From Paracoccus sp. N5 (GTDB lineage Bacteria > Pseudomonadota > Alphaproteobacteria > Rhodobacterales > Rhodobacteraceae), in NCBI RefSeq assembly GCF_000371965.1, contig NZ_AQUO01000001.1, positions 1,744,001-1,808,000 on the forward strand: a stretch of 64,000 bases of DNA, given 5' to 3'. Shown here piece after piece: positions 1 to 9,385 of the stretch. Every line of letters starts with the position of its first letter. The first letter of the stretch is position 1. The translations under genes and the position numbers were made by a program. A model generated the notes under the pieces. That model made no database searches, was not told the origin of the DNA, and worked only from the letters and a program-made list of their open reading frames with translations.

Positions 1-596
1 AGCCGCGCCGACATCGGCGACCAGTCCAGCGCCACCGCCTGACCCAGCGCCTCGGGCAGGGCGGCGACGGCGTCACGCAGCGCGTTGTCCTCGCGCGATT
101 CCGCCAGCAGCGACAGCAAGGCCAGCACCGAGCAGACAAAGGTCTTGGTCGCGGCCACGCTTCTTTCCTCGCCGGCCTGCAAGGGCAGGCAATGCACCGA
201 CGACCGCGCCATCGGGCTTTCGGGATCATTGGTCACGGCGATGGTCAGCGCCCCGCTCATCGCCGCGCTGCGCATCATCTCGACCCCGTCCGGGCTGCGG
301 CCGGATTGCGAGATGCCCAGGCAGGCCGTCCCCCCCAGCCGCAGCGGCCGGCGATAGATCGAGGCGATCGAGGGTCCGACCGAGGCGACCGGGATCCCGG
401 CCAGCAGCTCCACCGCATATTTGATATAGGTCGCGGCATGGTCCGAGGAGCCGCGCGCGACGGTGACGACCAGGTCGGGGTCGCGGCGGCGCACGGCATC
501 GGCCGCCTCCAGCACCGCGTCGCGCGACAGCGACAGGAAGCGCGCGGCGGCTTCCGGGATCTCGGCCACTTCGCGGGCCATGTGGGTCTGGCTCAT
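1..596 (-). CDS. SIS-domain sugar-phosphate isomerase/deaminase, partial
   Basis: The visible N-terminal 198 residues belong to the family of the GlmS isomerase domain, AgaS and NagB-II. Diagnostic blocks are ARGSSDHAATYIKY near residue 48, SQSGRSPDG near residue 96, and SVAATKTF near residue 145. The family deaminates or isomerises glucosamine-6-phosphate to fructose-6-phosphate in the cytoplasm. No glutaminase domain precedes the SIS domain, which favours a deaminase (NagB-II type) over GlmS. The start at 596 is preceded by a good AAGGAGCT ribosome site and overlaps the GntR stop by ATGA. The 3' end lies outside the window. It is the third gene of the minus-strand arm of the amino-sugar cluster and would supply the last step to glycolysis. 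Substrate is inferred from context. Confidence 0.88.
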   Translation of the reverse strand, partial: MSQTHMAREVAEIPEAAARFLSLSRDAVLEAADAVRRRDPDLVVTVARGSSDHAATYIKYAVELLAGIPVASVGPSIASIYRRPLRLGGTACLGISQSGRSPDGVEMMRSAAMSGALTIAVTNDPESPMARSSVHCLPLQAGEERSVAATKTFVCSVLALLSLLAESREDNALRDAVAALPEALGQAVALDWSPMSAR

Positions 597-1366
597 CCTG
601 AGCTCCTTTCGCCCTCGGGGGCTAGCTTGAGTTCCACGGCGAAATCATAGGCGTCGCCGCGATACAGCGATCGGGTGAATTCGACGACCTGGCCCGAAGG
701 CAGGTAAGAGATGCGCTCGATGCGCAGCCCGGCGACGCCGGGCACCACGCCCAGCAGTTCCGCGTCCTTGGCGCCCAGGTTCGCGGCCGAGATGCGCTGC
801 ACCGCCCGCACCGGCCGCATGCCGCGCGCTTCCAGCACCGCGTAAAGCGAGGCATCGACGCCCGCCGGGTCGGGCAGGATCGCCTGCGGCAGCGAGGCGC
901 GCTCGATGGCCAGCGGCACCCCGTCCGAGCTGCGCACCCGTTCCAGCCGCGCGACCTTCTCGCCGACGCCCAGCCCCAGCGCCATCACCTCTTCGGGGGC
1001 GGGGGCGTGCAGGCCGCGCGCGATCCAGCGGCTTTCGACGCTGCGGCCGCGCCGGGCCATGTCCTCGGTGAACGAGGTCAGAAGCGACAGCGCCTGTTCC
1101 AGCTTCTCGACCCTGGGCGCGACGAAGGTGCCCGAGCCGCGTTTCTGCACCAGCTGCCCCGAGGCGACGAGTTCCGCCACGCCCTTCCTGACGGTGACGC
1201 GCGACAGGCCGGTCATCGCCGCCAGTTCGCGTTCCGGCGGCAGGCTGTCGCCGGGCTGCAACCGGCCCTGGGCGATGGCATCGGCGATCAGCCGCTGCAA
1301 TTGCAGGTAAAGCGGGCCGCTGCCGGTCTCCTCAAAGGCGCTGGCGTTGAAGATCTCGCCCATCAC
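593..1366 (-). CDS. GntR/HutC-family transcriptional regulator (UTRA domain)
   Basis: This 257-residue protein has an N-terminal winged helix-turn-helix (about residues 15-80, with SRVTVRKGVAELVASGQL and the wing KRGSGTFV) and a C-terminal UTRA ligand domain (about 100-245). That is the architecture of HutC-subgroup regulators such as NagR and DasR, which sense phosphorylated amino sugars. It sits between the sugar kinase and the SIS enzyme, with ATGA overlaps on both sides, so it is co-translated with the pathway it probably controls. The likely operators are the two inverted copies at 2221-2235 and 2309-2323. The effector (GlcNAc-6P, GlcN-6P or MurNAc-6P) cannot be read from the sequence. 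Confidence 0.93.
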   Translation of the reverse strand: MMGEIFNASAFEETGSGPLYLQLQRLIADAIAQGRLQPGDSLPPERELAAMTGLSRVTVRKGVAELVASGQLVQKRGSGTFVAPRVEKLEQALSLLTSFTEDMARRGRSVESRWIARGLHAPAPEEVMALGLGVGEKVARLERVRSSDGVPLAIERASLPQAILPDPAGVDASLYAVLEARGMRPVRAVQRISAANLGAKDAELLGVVPGVAGLRIERISYLPSGQVVEFTRSLYRGDAYDFAVELKLAPEGERSSG

Positions 1367-2196
1367 GCCTCCTGCCGGGCCAGCAGCAGCGCCCCGTCCA
1401 GCCCCGAGCCCAGCGGCGCCCGCATCGGCCAGCGCCCGGAGAGCCGCCGGGCGTAATGCGCGCCCAGCCCGCCCAGAAACACCACCGGCAACCCGCGCCC
1501 GGCCTGCAGCCTGTCGATCATGCTGCCGATCTCGGCCACGGCGGCGGTCATGATGCGCTCGGCCGCCGGGTCGGTGCCGGCGACGATGCGGGGCGCGAAA
1601 CAGCCGAATTCCGCCGGCCGGGCGCGCAGGCCGAAGGAGATCACGCCCTCGATGCCGCCCAGCTCATCCAGCACCGCCTGCAACAGCGGCGTCATCGGCG
1701 CGAATCCGTCCTCGGCCCGCAGCGCCTCGGCCAGCAGCGCCCGGCCCAGCACCGCGCCGCTGCCCTCGTCGCCCAGAAGGAAGCCGCGCCCGCCATATTG
1801 CCGCATCGTGCCGCCGGCCTGCACCGCGAAGACCGAGCCGGTGCCCATCGCCGCGACGATGCCGTCGGCCGTCCCCAGCGCCCCCACCGCCGCCGTCACC
1901 GCATCGGTGACGATTCGCGTGCGGCGGAACGGCAGCATCGCCTGCAAGCGCCGGGCCGAGGCGGTGACATTGGCCCCGGCCAGGCCCAGCACCGCCGTCA
2001 GCTGGTCCAGGTGGCCCTGGCCGGCCTGATCCAGCGCGGCGCGGGTGGCGGCCAGGATATTGGCGCAGGCGCCCTCGGTCTCGATCGAGATATTGGCGGG
2101 GCCGCCGGCACCCTGGCCGATGATCCGGCCCGAGGCATCCGCGATGGCGGCGCGGCAGCCGGTGCCTCCCCCGTCTATGCCCAGAAAATACGTCAT
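1363..2196 (-). CDS. BadF/BadG-type amino-sugar kinase (MurK/NAGK-like)
   Basis: A 277-residue ASKHA-fold kinase. The phosphate-1 motif GIDGGGTGCRAAIAD lies at residues 6-20, MGTGSVFAV gives phosphate-2, and LLGDEGSGAVLGRALL is typical of the N-acetylglucosamine kinase branch of the BadF/BadG family. Clostridial MurK, which phosphorylates both GlcNAc and MurNAc, belongs to this family. The start MTYFLGID at 2196 is chosen for its AAGGGAG ribosome site; an upstream in-frame start at 2295 would run through the operator region and is rejected. It is the first gene of the minus arm, with ATGA overlap to the regulator. With MurQ divergent from it, the likely job is cytoplasmic phosphorylation of imported MurNAc and/or GlcNAc. 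Confidence 0.87.
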   Translation of the reverse strand: MTYFLGIDGGGTGCRAAIADASGRIIGQGAGGPANISIETEGACANILAATRAALDQAGQGHLDQLTAVLGLAGANVTASARRLQAMLPFRRTRIVTDAVTAAVGALGTADGIVAAMGTGSVFAVQAGGTMRQYGGRGFLLGDEGSGAVLGRALLAEALRAEDGFAPMTPLLQAVLDELGGIEGVISFGLRARPAEFGCFAPRIVAGTDPAAERIMTAAVAEIGSMIDRLQAGRGLPVVFLGGLGAHYARRLSGRWPMRAPLGSGLDGALLLARQEA

Positions 2197-2220
2197 GGCG
2201 ACTCCCTTTGGCTGCACCAT

Positions 2221-2235
2221 ACCAAAACAATACCA
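2221..2235. promoter_or_regulatory. Putative GntR operator, copy 1
   Basis: ACCAAAACAATACCA here is the reverse complement, with 14 of 15 bases matching, of the sequence at 2309-2323. This copy lies 25 bases upstream of the kinase start codon, so a bound protein would cover the start region of the minus-strand operon. Pairing with copy 2 in the same divergent spacer makes a regulator site the simplest reading; assignment to the GntR protein is inferred from linkage. Confidence 0.72.
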
Positions 2236-2300
2236 GATGGGAAGAGGAAACTGAAAATCCCTGTAAAAATGCGCTTTTATCGCTGGATCCAGCAAGGGGG

Positions 2301-2329
2301 TTTACAATTGGTATTGTTTTGGCATTATT
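2301..2329 (+). promoter_or_regulatory. murQ promoter with embedded operator copy 2
   Basis: TTTACA (2301-2306) and ATTATT (2324-2329) are spaced by 17 bases and resemble sigma-70 -35 and -10 elements. The operator copy TGGTATTGTTTTGGC (2309-2323) fills the spacer exactly, a classic repression geometry. murQ begins 20 bases downstream of the -10. Confidence 0.65.
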
Positions 2330-2349
2330 GAGCGAACAGGGGGAATCAC

Positions 2350-3282
2350 ATGGCCGCATCGGCGACCGAGGCACGGCATCCATCATCCGCAGGACTGCAC
2401 GCCCGGCCGGCGGCCGAGGCGCTGGCGCTGCTCCTGGATGCGCAGGCCGGTGCGGTGCAGGCGGTGCGGGACGCGATCCCGGCCCTGGCGCGCGCCGCCG
2501 ATGCGGCGGCGGCTTCGCTGGCTGCGGGCGGCAGGCTCGGCTATGCCGGTGCGGGCTCGTCCGGGCTGATGGCGCTGGCCGATTGCCTGGAACTGGCCGG
2601 CACCTTCGGCATCGCGCCCGAGCGCACGCCGATGCTGTTCGCCGGCGGCGCCGCGGCGCTCTTGCACATGAAGGGCAGCGTCGAGGACGATCCCGCGCTG
2701 GCGCTGGCCGATCTGGATCGCGCCGGGCTGGGGGCGGGGGACACGCTGCTGTGCCTCTCGGCCTCGGGGCGGACGCCCTATGCGCTGAGTATCGCGCGGG
2801 CCGCGCGCGAACGCGGGGTGACGGTCGCGGGCCTTGCCAATGTGCCGGGCTCGGCGCTGCTGGAGCTGGCGGATATCCCGGTGCTGATCGCGACCGGGGC
2901 CGAGGTGGTCTCGGGCTCGACCCGGATGGGGGCGGCGACGGCGCAGAAGGTGGCGCTGAACATGCTGTCCTCGCTTGTCGGCATCCGGCTGGGCCATGTC
3001 CATGACGGCTATATGGTCAATGTCGTGGCCGACAACATCAAGCTGGTCGACCGCGCCGCCCGCATCGTCGCGGCACTGGCCCGGGTCGGCCGGGACGAGG
3101 CCGAGGCGGCGCTCGACGCGACCGCGGGCGCGGTGAAGCCCGCGATCCTGGTCGCCCGGGGCATGACGCCCGCGGCGGCCGAGGCGGCGCTGCGCCAGAA
3201 CGGCGGCCACCTGGCGCCGCTGATCCGATGGCAAGACGGGTCCGCGACAGACGAGACCCCCAACACGGGAGAGAGACCATGA
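2350..3282 (+). CDS. murQ: N-acetylmuramic acid 6-phosphate etherase (MurQ)
   Basis: MurQ cleaves the lactyl ether of MurNAc-6-phosphate to give GlcNAc-6-phosphate and D-lactate in the cytoplasm. The 310-residue length fits the family. The SIS core is visible as GYAGAGSSGLMALADCLELA (residues 64-83); Glu81 and Glu112 align with the two catalytic glutamates of the E. coli enzyme (Glu83 and Glu114). The family signature SGSTRMGAATAQKVALNMLS and the C-terminal helical domain are also present. It is the first gene of the plus arm and its stop overlaps the start of the solute-binding protein by ATGA. Its presence is the strongest pointer that the cluster handles muropeptide-derived sugars. Confidence 0.93.
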   Translation: MAASATEARHPSSAGLHARPAAEALALLLDAQAGAVQAVRDAIPALARAADAAAASLAAGGRLGYAGAGSSGLMALADCLELAGTFGIAPERTPMLFAGGAAALLHMKGSVEDDPALALADLDRAGLGAGDTLLCLSASGRTPYALSIARAARERGVTVAGLANVPGSALLELADIPVLIATGAEVVSGSTRMGAATAQKVALNMLSSLVGIRLGHVHDGYMVNVVADNIKLVDRAARIVAALARVGRDEAEAALDATAGAVKPAILVARGMTPAAAEAALRQNGGHLAPLIRWQDGSATDETPNTGERP

Positions 3283-4553
3283 CCAAGACCATCCGCCCCA
3301 CCGTCCTGAAAGGCGCGCTGCTGGCCAGCACGCTGCTGGGCGGCACCGCCTGGGCCCAGGATGTGACGCTGACCGTCGAAAGCTGGCGCAACGACGACCT
3401 GTCGATCTGGCAGGAAAAGATCATCCCCGCCTTCGAGGCCGCCAATCCCGGCATCAAGATCGATTTCGCGCCCTCGGCGCCGGCCGAATACAATGCGGTG
3501 CTGAATTCCAAGCTGGATGCCGGCTCGGCGGGCGACCTGATCACCTGCCGGCCCTTCGATGCCTCGCTGGAACTGTTCAACAAGGGCAAGCTGGCCGATC
3601 TGAGCGGGCTGGCCGGCATGGCGAATTTCTCGGACGTGGCGAAATCGGCCTGGCAGACCGATGACGCGGCCAAGACCTTCTGCGTGCCGATGGCCTCGGT
3701 GATCCACGGCTTCATCTACAACAAGACCGCCTTCGAGGAACTGGGCCTGACCCCGCCCAGGACCGAGGCCGAGTTCTTTGCCGTGCTGGAGAAGATCAAG
3801 GCCGACGGCACCTATATCCCCATGGCGATGGGCACCACCGACCAGTGGGAAGCCGCCACCATGGGCTATCAGAACATCGGCCCGAACTACTGGAAGGGCG
3901 AGGAGGGCCGCAAGGCGCTGATCGCCGGCACCTCGAGCCTGACCGATGAGGCTTGGGTCGCGCCCTTCCGCCAACTGGCGAAATGGAAGGACTACCTGGG
4001 CGACGGGTTCGAGGCGCAGACCTATCCCGACAGCCAGAACCTGTTCACCCTGGGCCGCGCCGCGATCTATCCGGCCGGGTCCTGGGAGATCGGCGTCTTC
4101 GGCCCGCAGATCGGCGGCGCCTTCGAGATGGGCGCCTTTCCGCCCCCGGTCCCGGCCGAGGGCGACACATGCTATATCAGCGACCATACCGACATCGCGC
4201 TGGGCATGAACGCGGCGACGAAGCACCCGGACGAGGCGAAGAAATTCCTGGAATGGGTCGCCTCGTCGGAATTCGCCACGCTTTACGCCAATGCGCTGCC
4301 GGGCTTCTTCTCGCTGAATGCGGCGCCGGTCGAGATGGCCGATCCGCTGGCCAAGGAATTCGTCTCCTGGCGCGAGAGCTGCGAGCCGACCATCCGCTCG
4401 ACCTACCAGATCCTGTCGCGCGGCACGCCGAACCTGGAAAACGAGACCTGGACCGCCTCGGCCAATGTCATCAACGGCAGCGAGACGCCGGAGGCCGCCG
4501 CCGAGCGGCTGCAGCAGGGCCTGGCGAGCTGGTACGCGCCGCAGCAAAAATGA
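3279..4553 (+). CDS. ABC sugar transporter, periplasmic solute-binding protein
   Basis: A 424-residue family 1 (MalE/UgpB-like) binding protein. A Sec signal peptide spans residues 1-26, with a likely AWA-Q cleavage site. The mature protein opens with VTLTVESWRNDDLSIWQEKI, typical of cluster-B sugar-binding proteins. The start at 3279 overlaps the murQ stop by four bases and follows a GGGAGAGA ribosome site. It would deliver the sugar to the two permeases downstream. The genomic link to MurQ and a MurK-like kinase suggests MurNAc, anhydroMurNAc or GlcNAc as ligand; the sequence itself does not show ligand specificity. Confidence 0.92.
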   Translation: MTKTIRPTVLKGALLASTLLGGTAWAQDVTLTVESWRNDDLSIWQEKIIPAFEAANPGIKIDFAPSAPAEYNAVLNSKLDAGSAGDLITCRPFDASLELFNKGKLADLSGLAGMANFSDVAKSAWQTDDAAKTFCVPMASVIHGFIYNKTAFEELGLTPPRTEAEFFAVLEKIKADGTYIPMAMGTTDQWEAATMGYQNIGPNYWKGEEGRKALIAGTSSLTDEAWVAPFRQLAKWKDYLGDGFEAQTYPDSQNLFTLGRAAIYPAGSWEIGVFGPQIGGAFEMGAFPPPVPAEGDTCYISDHTDIALGMNAATKHPDEAKKFLEWVASSEFATLYANALPGFFSLNAAPVEMADPLAKEFVSWRESCEPTIRSTYQILSRGTPNLENETWTASANVINGSETPEAAAERLQQGLASWYAPQQK

Positions 4554-4588
4554 CCTGCCGCCGGGCCTGACGACCCGGGGATTGTGGC

Positions 4589-4662
4589 CGGGCCTGGCGG
4601 CCCGACGCGAGAGGTTTGCCGGGCCTTTCGGCCCGGCGACGGCGGGGGGCTTTCCGCCCCCC
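4589..4662 (+). other. Three consecutive stem-loops after the binding-protein gene
   Basis: Three GC hairpins follow one another: CGGGCC-TGGC-GGCCCG (4589-4604), CCGGGCC-TTTC-GGCCCGG (4619-4636) and GGGGGGC-TTTCC-GCCCCCC (4644-4662). None has a T-run long enough for strong termination. In ABC operons such hairpins behind the binding-protein gene usually protect its mRNA and lower permease expression; that role is inferred here. Confidence 0.7.
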
Positions 4663-4663
4663 G

Positions 4664-4686
4664 CACCCCCCGAGGGTATTTTTCAA
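4664..4686 (+). repeat. Dispersed intergenic repeat, copy A
   Basis: ACCCCCCGAGGGTATTTTTC and flanking bases are a diverged copy of the repeat whose other copies read GGGGATATTTGCACAAGAAAGAA. It lies 20 bases before the permease start and beside a GGGGGGC/GCCCCCC hairpin, as in copies C and D. Confidence 0.55.
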
Positions 4687-4706
4687 ACGGAGAAGAGGAG
4701 GGTGCC

Positions 4707-5624
4707 ATGGCACAGCGGCGCGCATTCCGCTGGCATATCGCGGTGTTTCTTGCGCCCGCGGTGCTGGTCTATACCGCCATCATGATCGTGCCGCTGTTCG
4801 GGACGCTGAACCTGTCGCTGTTCAATGTCGCGGACGGGCAGCGGGTCTTTGTCGGGTTGCAGAACTTCGCCACCCTGCTGGGCGATCCGCGCTGGTCGGC
4901 GAGCTTCTGGAACGCGCTGGGCAACAATGCCTGGTTCTTCCTGGTGCATATGCTGGTGCAGAACCCGGTCGGCGTGGCGCTGGCGGCCTTGCTGTCCTCG
5001 CCGCGGCTGCGCGGGGCGGCGTTTTATCGCACGGCGATCTTCATCCCGACCATCCTGAGTTTCGTCATCGTCGGCTTCGTCTGGAAGCTGATCCTGTCGC
5101 CGATCTGGGGCATCGCGCCGGGGATGCTGGACGCCGTCGGGCTGAAGGCGCTGTTCGCGCCCTGGCTGGGGCGCGAGGGCACGGCGCTGACCACGCTGGC
5201 GCTGATCTCGGTCTGGCAGTTCGTCGGCATTCCGATGATGCTGATCTATGCCGCGCTGCTGACGATCCCCGACGAGGTGATCGAGGCGGCCGAGATCGAC
5301 GGCGTCACCGGCTGGGCGCAGTTCTGGAAGATCAAGCTGCCGCTGATCCTGCCCTCGATCGGCATCATCTCGATCCTGACCTTCGTCGGCAATTTCAACG
5401 CCTTCGACCTGATCTACGTCACGCAGGGCGCGCTGGCGGGGCCGAATTTCTCGACCGACATCCTGGGGACGTTCCTTTATCGGACCTTCTTCGGCTTCCA
5501 GTTGCAGATCGGCGATCCGCATATGGGCGCGACCATCGCCACCGCCATGTTCGCCATCATCCTGCTGGGCGTCTGCTTCTATCTCTTCGCCATCCAGCGC
5601 CGCATGCGCCGCTATCAGTTCTGA
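4707..5624 (+). CDS. ABC sugar transporter permease (MalF/UgpA type)
   Basis: A 305-residue inner-membrane protein with about six hydrophobic helices, beginning with HIAVFLAPAVLVYTAIMIVP. The coupling (EAA) loop is recognisable as EVIEAAEIDGVTGWAQFWKI near residues 190-209, where the ATPase docks. The start at 4707 follows AAGAGGAGGG; a longer in-frame start would read through the hairpins and is rejected. It forms the permease pair with the next gene, 10 bases downstream. Confidence 0.93.
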   Translation: MAQRRAFRWHIAVFLAPAVLVYTAIMIVPLFGTLNLSLFNVADGQRVFVGLQNFATLLGDPRWSASFWNALGNNAWFFLVHMLVQNPVGVALAALLSSPRLRGAAFYRTAIFIPTILSFVIVGFVWKLILSPIWGIAPGMLDAVGLKALFAPWLGREGTALTTLALISVWQFVGIPMMLIYAALLTIPDEVIEAAEIDGVTGWAQFWKIKLPLILPSIGIISILTFVGNFNAFDLIYVTQGALAGPNFSTDILGTFLYRTFFGFQLQIGDPHMGATIATAMFAIILLGVCFYLFAIQRRMRRYQF

Positions 5625-5634
5625 GGGGACGATC

Positions 5635-6474
5635 ATGAGTGACGCGCGCCATTCCACCGCCCGCAGCATCGCCGCCCATGCCGTGCTGCTGGCCTATACG
5701 CTGATCGCGCTGTTTCCGGTCTTCGTGATCGTGGTCAACAGCTTCAAGAACCGCCGGGCGATCTTTCAGGGTCCGCTGGCCCTGCCCACGGGCGACAGCT
5801 TCGACCTGGTCGGCTATCGCACCGTGCTGGCGCAGGGGGATTTCCTGCTCTATTTCCAGAACTCGCTGATCGTCACCGTGGCGAGCCTGTTCTTCGTGCT
5901 GCTGTTCGGCGCCATGGCGGCCTTCGCGCTGTCGGAATACCGCTTTCGCGGCAACATGCTGATGGGGCTTTACCTGGCCTTGGGGATCATGATCCCGATC
6001 CGGCTGGGCACCGTCGCCATCCTGCAGCTGATGGTCGCCTCGGGGCTGGTGAACACGCTGGTGGCGCTGGTGCTGGTCTATACCGCGCAAGGGCTGCCGC
6101 TGGCGGTGTTCATCCTGTCCGAGTTCATGCGCGGGGTTTCCGACGACCTGAAGAACGCCGGGCGCATCGACGGGTTGTCGGAATATACCATCTTCTTCCG
6201 GCTGGTGCTGCCGCTGGTGCGGCCGGCCATGGCCACCGTCGCCGTCTTCACCATGATCCCGATCTGGAACGACCTGTGGTTCCCGCTGATCCTGGCCCCC
6301 AGCGAGGCGACCAAGACCATCACCCTGGGCAGCCAGGTCTTCATCGGCCAGTTCGTCACCAACTGGAACGCGGTGCTGGCGGCGCTGAGCCTCGCCATCC
6401 TGCCGGTGCTGGTGCTCTACCTGGTGTTCTCGCGCCAGCTGATCCGCGGCATCACCGCCGGCGCCGTGAAATGA
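5635..6474 (+). CDS. ABC sugar transporter permease (MalG/UgpE type)
   Basis: A 279-residue inner-membrane protein with about six helices. The EAA loop appears as DLKNAGRIDGLSEYTIFFRL about 100 residues from the C-terminus, the usual place for MalG-type permeases. The first helix (HAVLLAYTLIALFPVFVIVV) is followed by NSFKN, a common MalG-family feature. It is paired with the preceding permease and 25 bases upstream of the ATPase gene. Confidence 0.93.
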   Translation: MSDARHSTARSIAAHAVLLAYTLIALFPVFVIVVNSFKNRRAIFQGPLALPTGDSFDLVGYRTVLAQGDFLLYFQNSLIVTVASLFFVLLFGAMAAFALSEYRFRGNMLMGLYLALGIMIPIRLGTVAILQLMVASGLVNTLVALVLVYTAQGLPLAVFILSEFMRGVSDDLKNAGRIDGLSEYTIFFRLVLPLVRPAMATVAVFTMIPIWNDLWFPLILAPSEATKTITLGSQVFIGQFVTNWNAVLAALSLAILPVLVLYLVFSRQLIRGITAGAVK

Positions 6475-6499
6475 TCCGTCTTGCAGCAAGGAGATCCCG

Positions 6500-7488
<989 letters not shown>

Positions 7489-7492
<4 letters not shown>

Positions 7493-8388
7493 ATCACCAG
7501 CACGCCGGAATGCTTGGCCTTGTGCGGCGGCTCGACGTGGATGGTGATCATCGCATCCGGCAGCCTGGCCTTCAGCGCCTGCTCGATGCGGTCGCAGATC
7601 GCATGGGCGGCATCGACCGTGGTCTGGCCGTCGACGACCAGGTGGAAGTCGATGAAGGTGCGCGGCCCGGCGTGGCGGGTGCGCAGGTCATGCGCCTCGA
7701 TCGCGCCGATCGCCGCGTCCGAGATGGTGGCGCGGATCGCGGCCAGCGTCTCTTCGGACACCGCCTCGTCCATCAGCCCCGAGAGCGAGCGGCCCATGAC
7801 CTTCCAGCCCGACCACAGGATGTTCAGCGCCACCAGCGCCGCCAGGCCTGGGTCGAGCACCGCCCAGCCGGTCGCCACCGCCGCCGCCACCCCGACCACC
7901 ACGCCGGCCGAAGAGATCACGTCGGTCAGCAGGTGATGCCCGTCCGCCTCCAGCGCCGGCGAGCGCAGCTTGCGCCCGCGCGAGATCAGCACCCAGCACC
8001 ACCAGGCATTGACCATCGAGGCGGCCATGTTGATTGCCAGCCCCAGGGCGGGCGCGTCCAGCAGGCGCGGGTTCTGGATGCCGTGCCAGGCCTCGCGCAG
8101 GATCAGCAGGGCGGCGGTGATGATCATCGCCCCCTCCAGCACGGCGCTGAAGAACTCGGCCTTGTGATGGCCATAGGGGTGGTCCTTGTCGGCGGGCTTC
8201 TGCGCGATGCGGATGGCGATCAGCGCCGCCACCGCCGTCGCCACGTTCACCGTGCTTTCCAGCGCGTCCGACAACAGCGCGACCGAGCCGGTCAGCCACC
8301 AGGCCAGCGCCTTGAGCCCCAGCACCAGGACGCCGACGAGAATGCTGCCCAGCGCGATGCGCTCGGTGGGCGAGAGGCGGGCTGACAT
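7489..8388 (-). CDS. Cation diffusion facilitator (CDF) metal exporter
   Basis: A 299-residue proton-coupled divalent metal antiporter. The paired metal-site motifs are visible: SVALLSDALES in helix 2 and ADGHHLLTDVISSAG in helix 5 (HxxxD). KDHPYGHHKAEFFSA is the typical helix 2-3 loop. The C-terminal cytoplasmic ferredoxin-like domain (about 205-290) contains HDLRTRHAGPRTFIDFHLVV. The start MSARLSPTERIAL at 8388 follows a GGAAAGGA ribosome site; the earlier in-frame start at 8487 lacks one. Zinc, iron or manganese are all possible; the substrate cannot be decided. Confidence 0.92.
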
Positions 8389-8634
8389 GGCGGGCGTCCT
8401 TTCCGAATCGGCGCTTCGGGGGGCTTTTAGCCAGCCAAGGCCGCATGTCAAACCCTGTATCGGGCCCGCCATGAGAATGAGACGCAAGTGTAACTAATTG
8501 TTCTTATTAATCTTATTCTTGGCGCCCAAACGGGGGCGACAGGAATTTCGCCCGTCCCGGCCACGCTTGCCTTGGCGCCTCCTTTGGCTAGGTTGGCCCC
8601 GTCGGCGCCGCGCCCGGATCATCACGGAAGAACC
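8389..8634. promoter_or_regulatory. Divergent intergenic region with AT-rich core
   Basis: Between the CDF gene and the next plus-strand gene, 8492-8521 is strikingly AT-rich for this genome (AACTAATTGTTCTTATTAAT). It sits next to ATGAGAATGAGACGC at 8471-8485, which weakly resembles half of a Fur-type site. It probably holds both promoters. No confident operator could be defined. Confidence 0.35.
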
Positions 8635-9212
8635 ATGGCCGAGTCGCCTGCAAGACCCGGAAAGGCATTGAGCCTGCTTGTGCTCTTTCTGCTGCTGGCA
8701 TTGGTGATGGCCGTCGTCTCGGGCTTTGTGCCCGTGGTGACATCCCCGGCCTGGTTCGTGCGGACACTCCACATCGGCGCGGCCGCGAGCCTTGGCTTTG
8801 CCGCCCTGTGGGGCGTGATGGTCTTTCTGCTTCCCGCCCCGGATCTGTCCTTGCCCAGGCGGATCGCGGCCTGCATGGTCGGGCTGCTGCTGGGCGCCGT
8901 GACGGGGGGCTGCTGGTCAACCGGACCATTCCCGGCATTGCCGCGCTGGCCTTCGGACAACAGGTCGGCAACCTGCATGTCGTGGACGCCCTGCCGCGCT
9001 ACGAACGCAAATGCAGCAATCCCATCCTGCTCCTGGGGGGCGAGAAGCTCTGCGGCTATCCCGAAGAACTGCGCGCGAAAATGGCGCCGGGGATGCGCAT
9101 CGTCGTCATCGGGCGCGGCACCTGGATGGGCGTGATCCCGCGCGAGGTTGAGCCGCTGGATCTGGCCAAGCTGTCGCGCCGCCGCGGGCGACCCGCGCCA
9201 GCCGCGCCATGA
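8635..9212 (+). pseudogene. Membrane protein gene interrupted by a frameshift in a G-run
   Basis: Reading from ATG 8635 gives a hydrophobic protein with about three helices (LSLLVLFLLLALVMAVVSGF, then IGAAASLGFAALWGVMVFLL, then IAACMVGLLLGAVTGG). It falls out of frame at six consecutive G at 8904-8909. The adjacent frame then continues sensibly as LLVNRTIPGIAALAFGQQVG and runs to a TGA at 9210-9212. Adding one G would restore one 192-residue protein: an N-terminal membrane half and a soluble tail containing NPILLLGGEKLCGYPEEL. Without it, translation ends at 9135 with an unnatural Cys/Trp/Arg-rich tail. I do not recognise the family. It may be a real null allele, a phase-variable tract or a base-calling error. 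Confidence 0.72.
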
Positions 9213-9341
9213 TCGCCATTCCGCCGACCAGCGCCTTCTACTCGGCGCAGGGCGGCCGGTGGACTGCATCCCAGCCCAGCAGGGCCGGCGCCAGCAGCGG
9301 GGCGCTGATGCGGGTCATCGGGCTCGGGCCCGCCACAAGGA

Positions 9342-9366
9342 AACGGGGGCCGCAAGGGCCCCCGTT
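9342..9366 (-). terminator. Rho-independent terminator of gltB
   Basis: A 10-bp stem AACGGGGGCC / GGCCCCCGTT with a 5-base loop lies 19 bases beyond the gltB stop and is followed on the minus strand by TTTCC. It may also serve the convergent frameshifted gene. Confidence 0.75.
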
Positions 9367-9385
9367 CGCATTCGATCCGGCGCGC

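Noticed and set aside
8471..8485. Fur-like box ATGAGAATGAGACGC upstream of the CDF gene
   Set aside because: Only one half resembles the consensus and there is no dyad. It is noted as part of the intergenic region but not called as a site.
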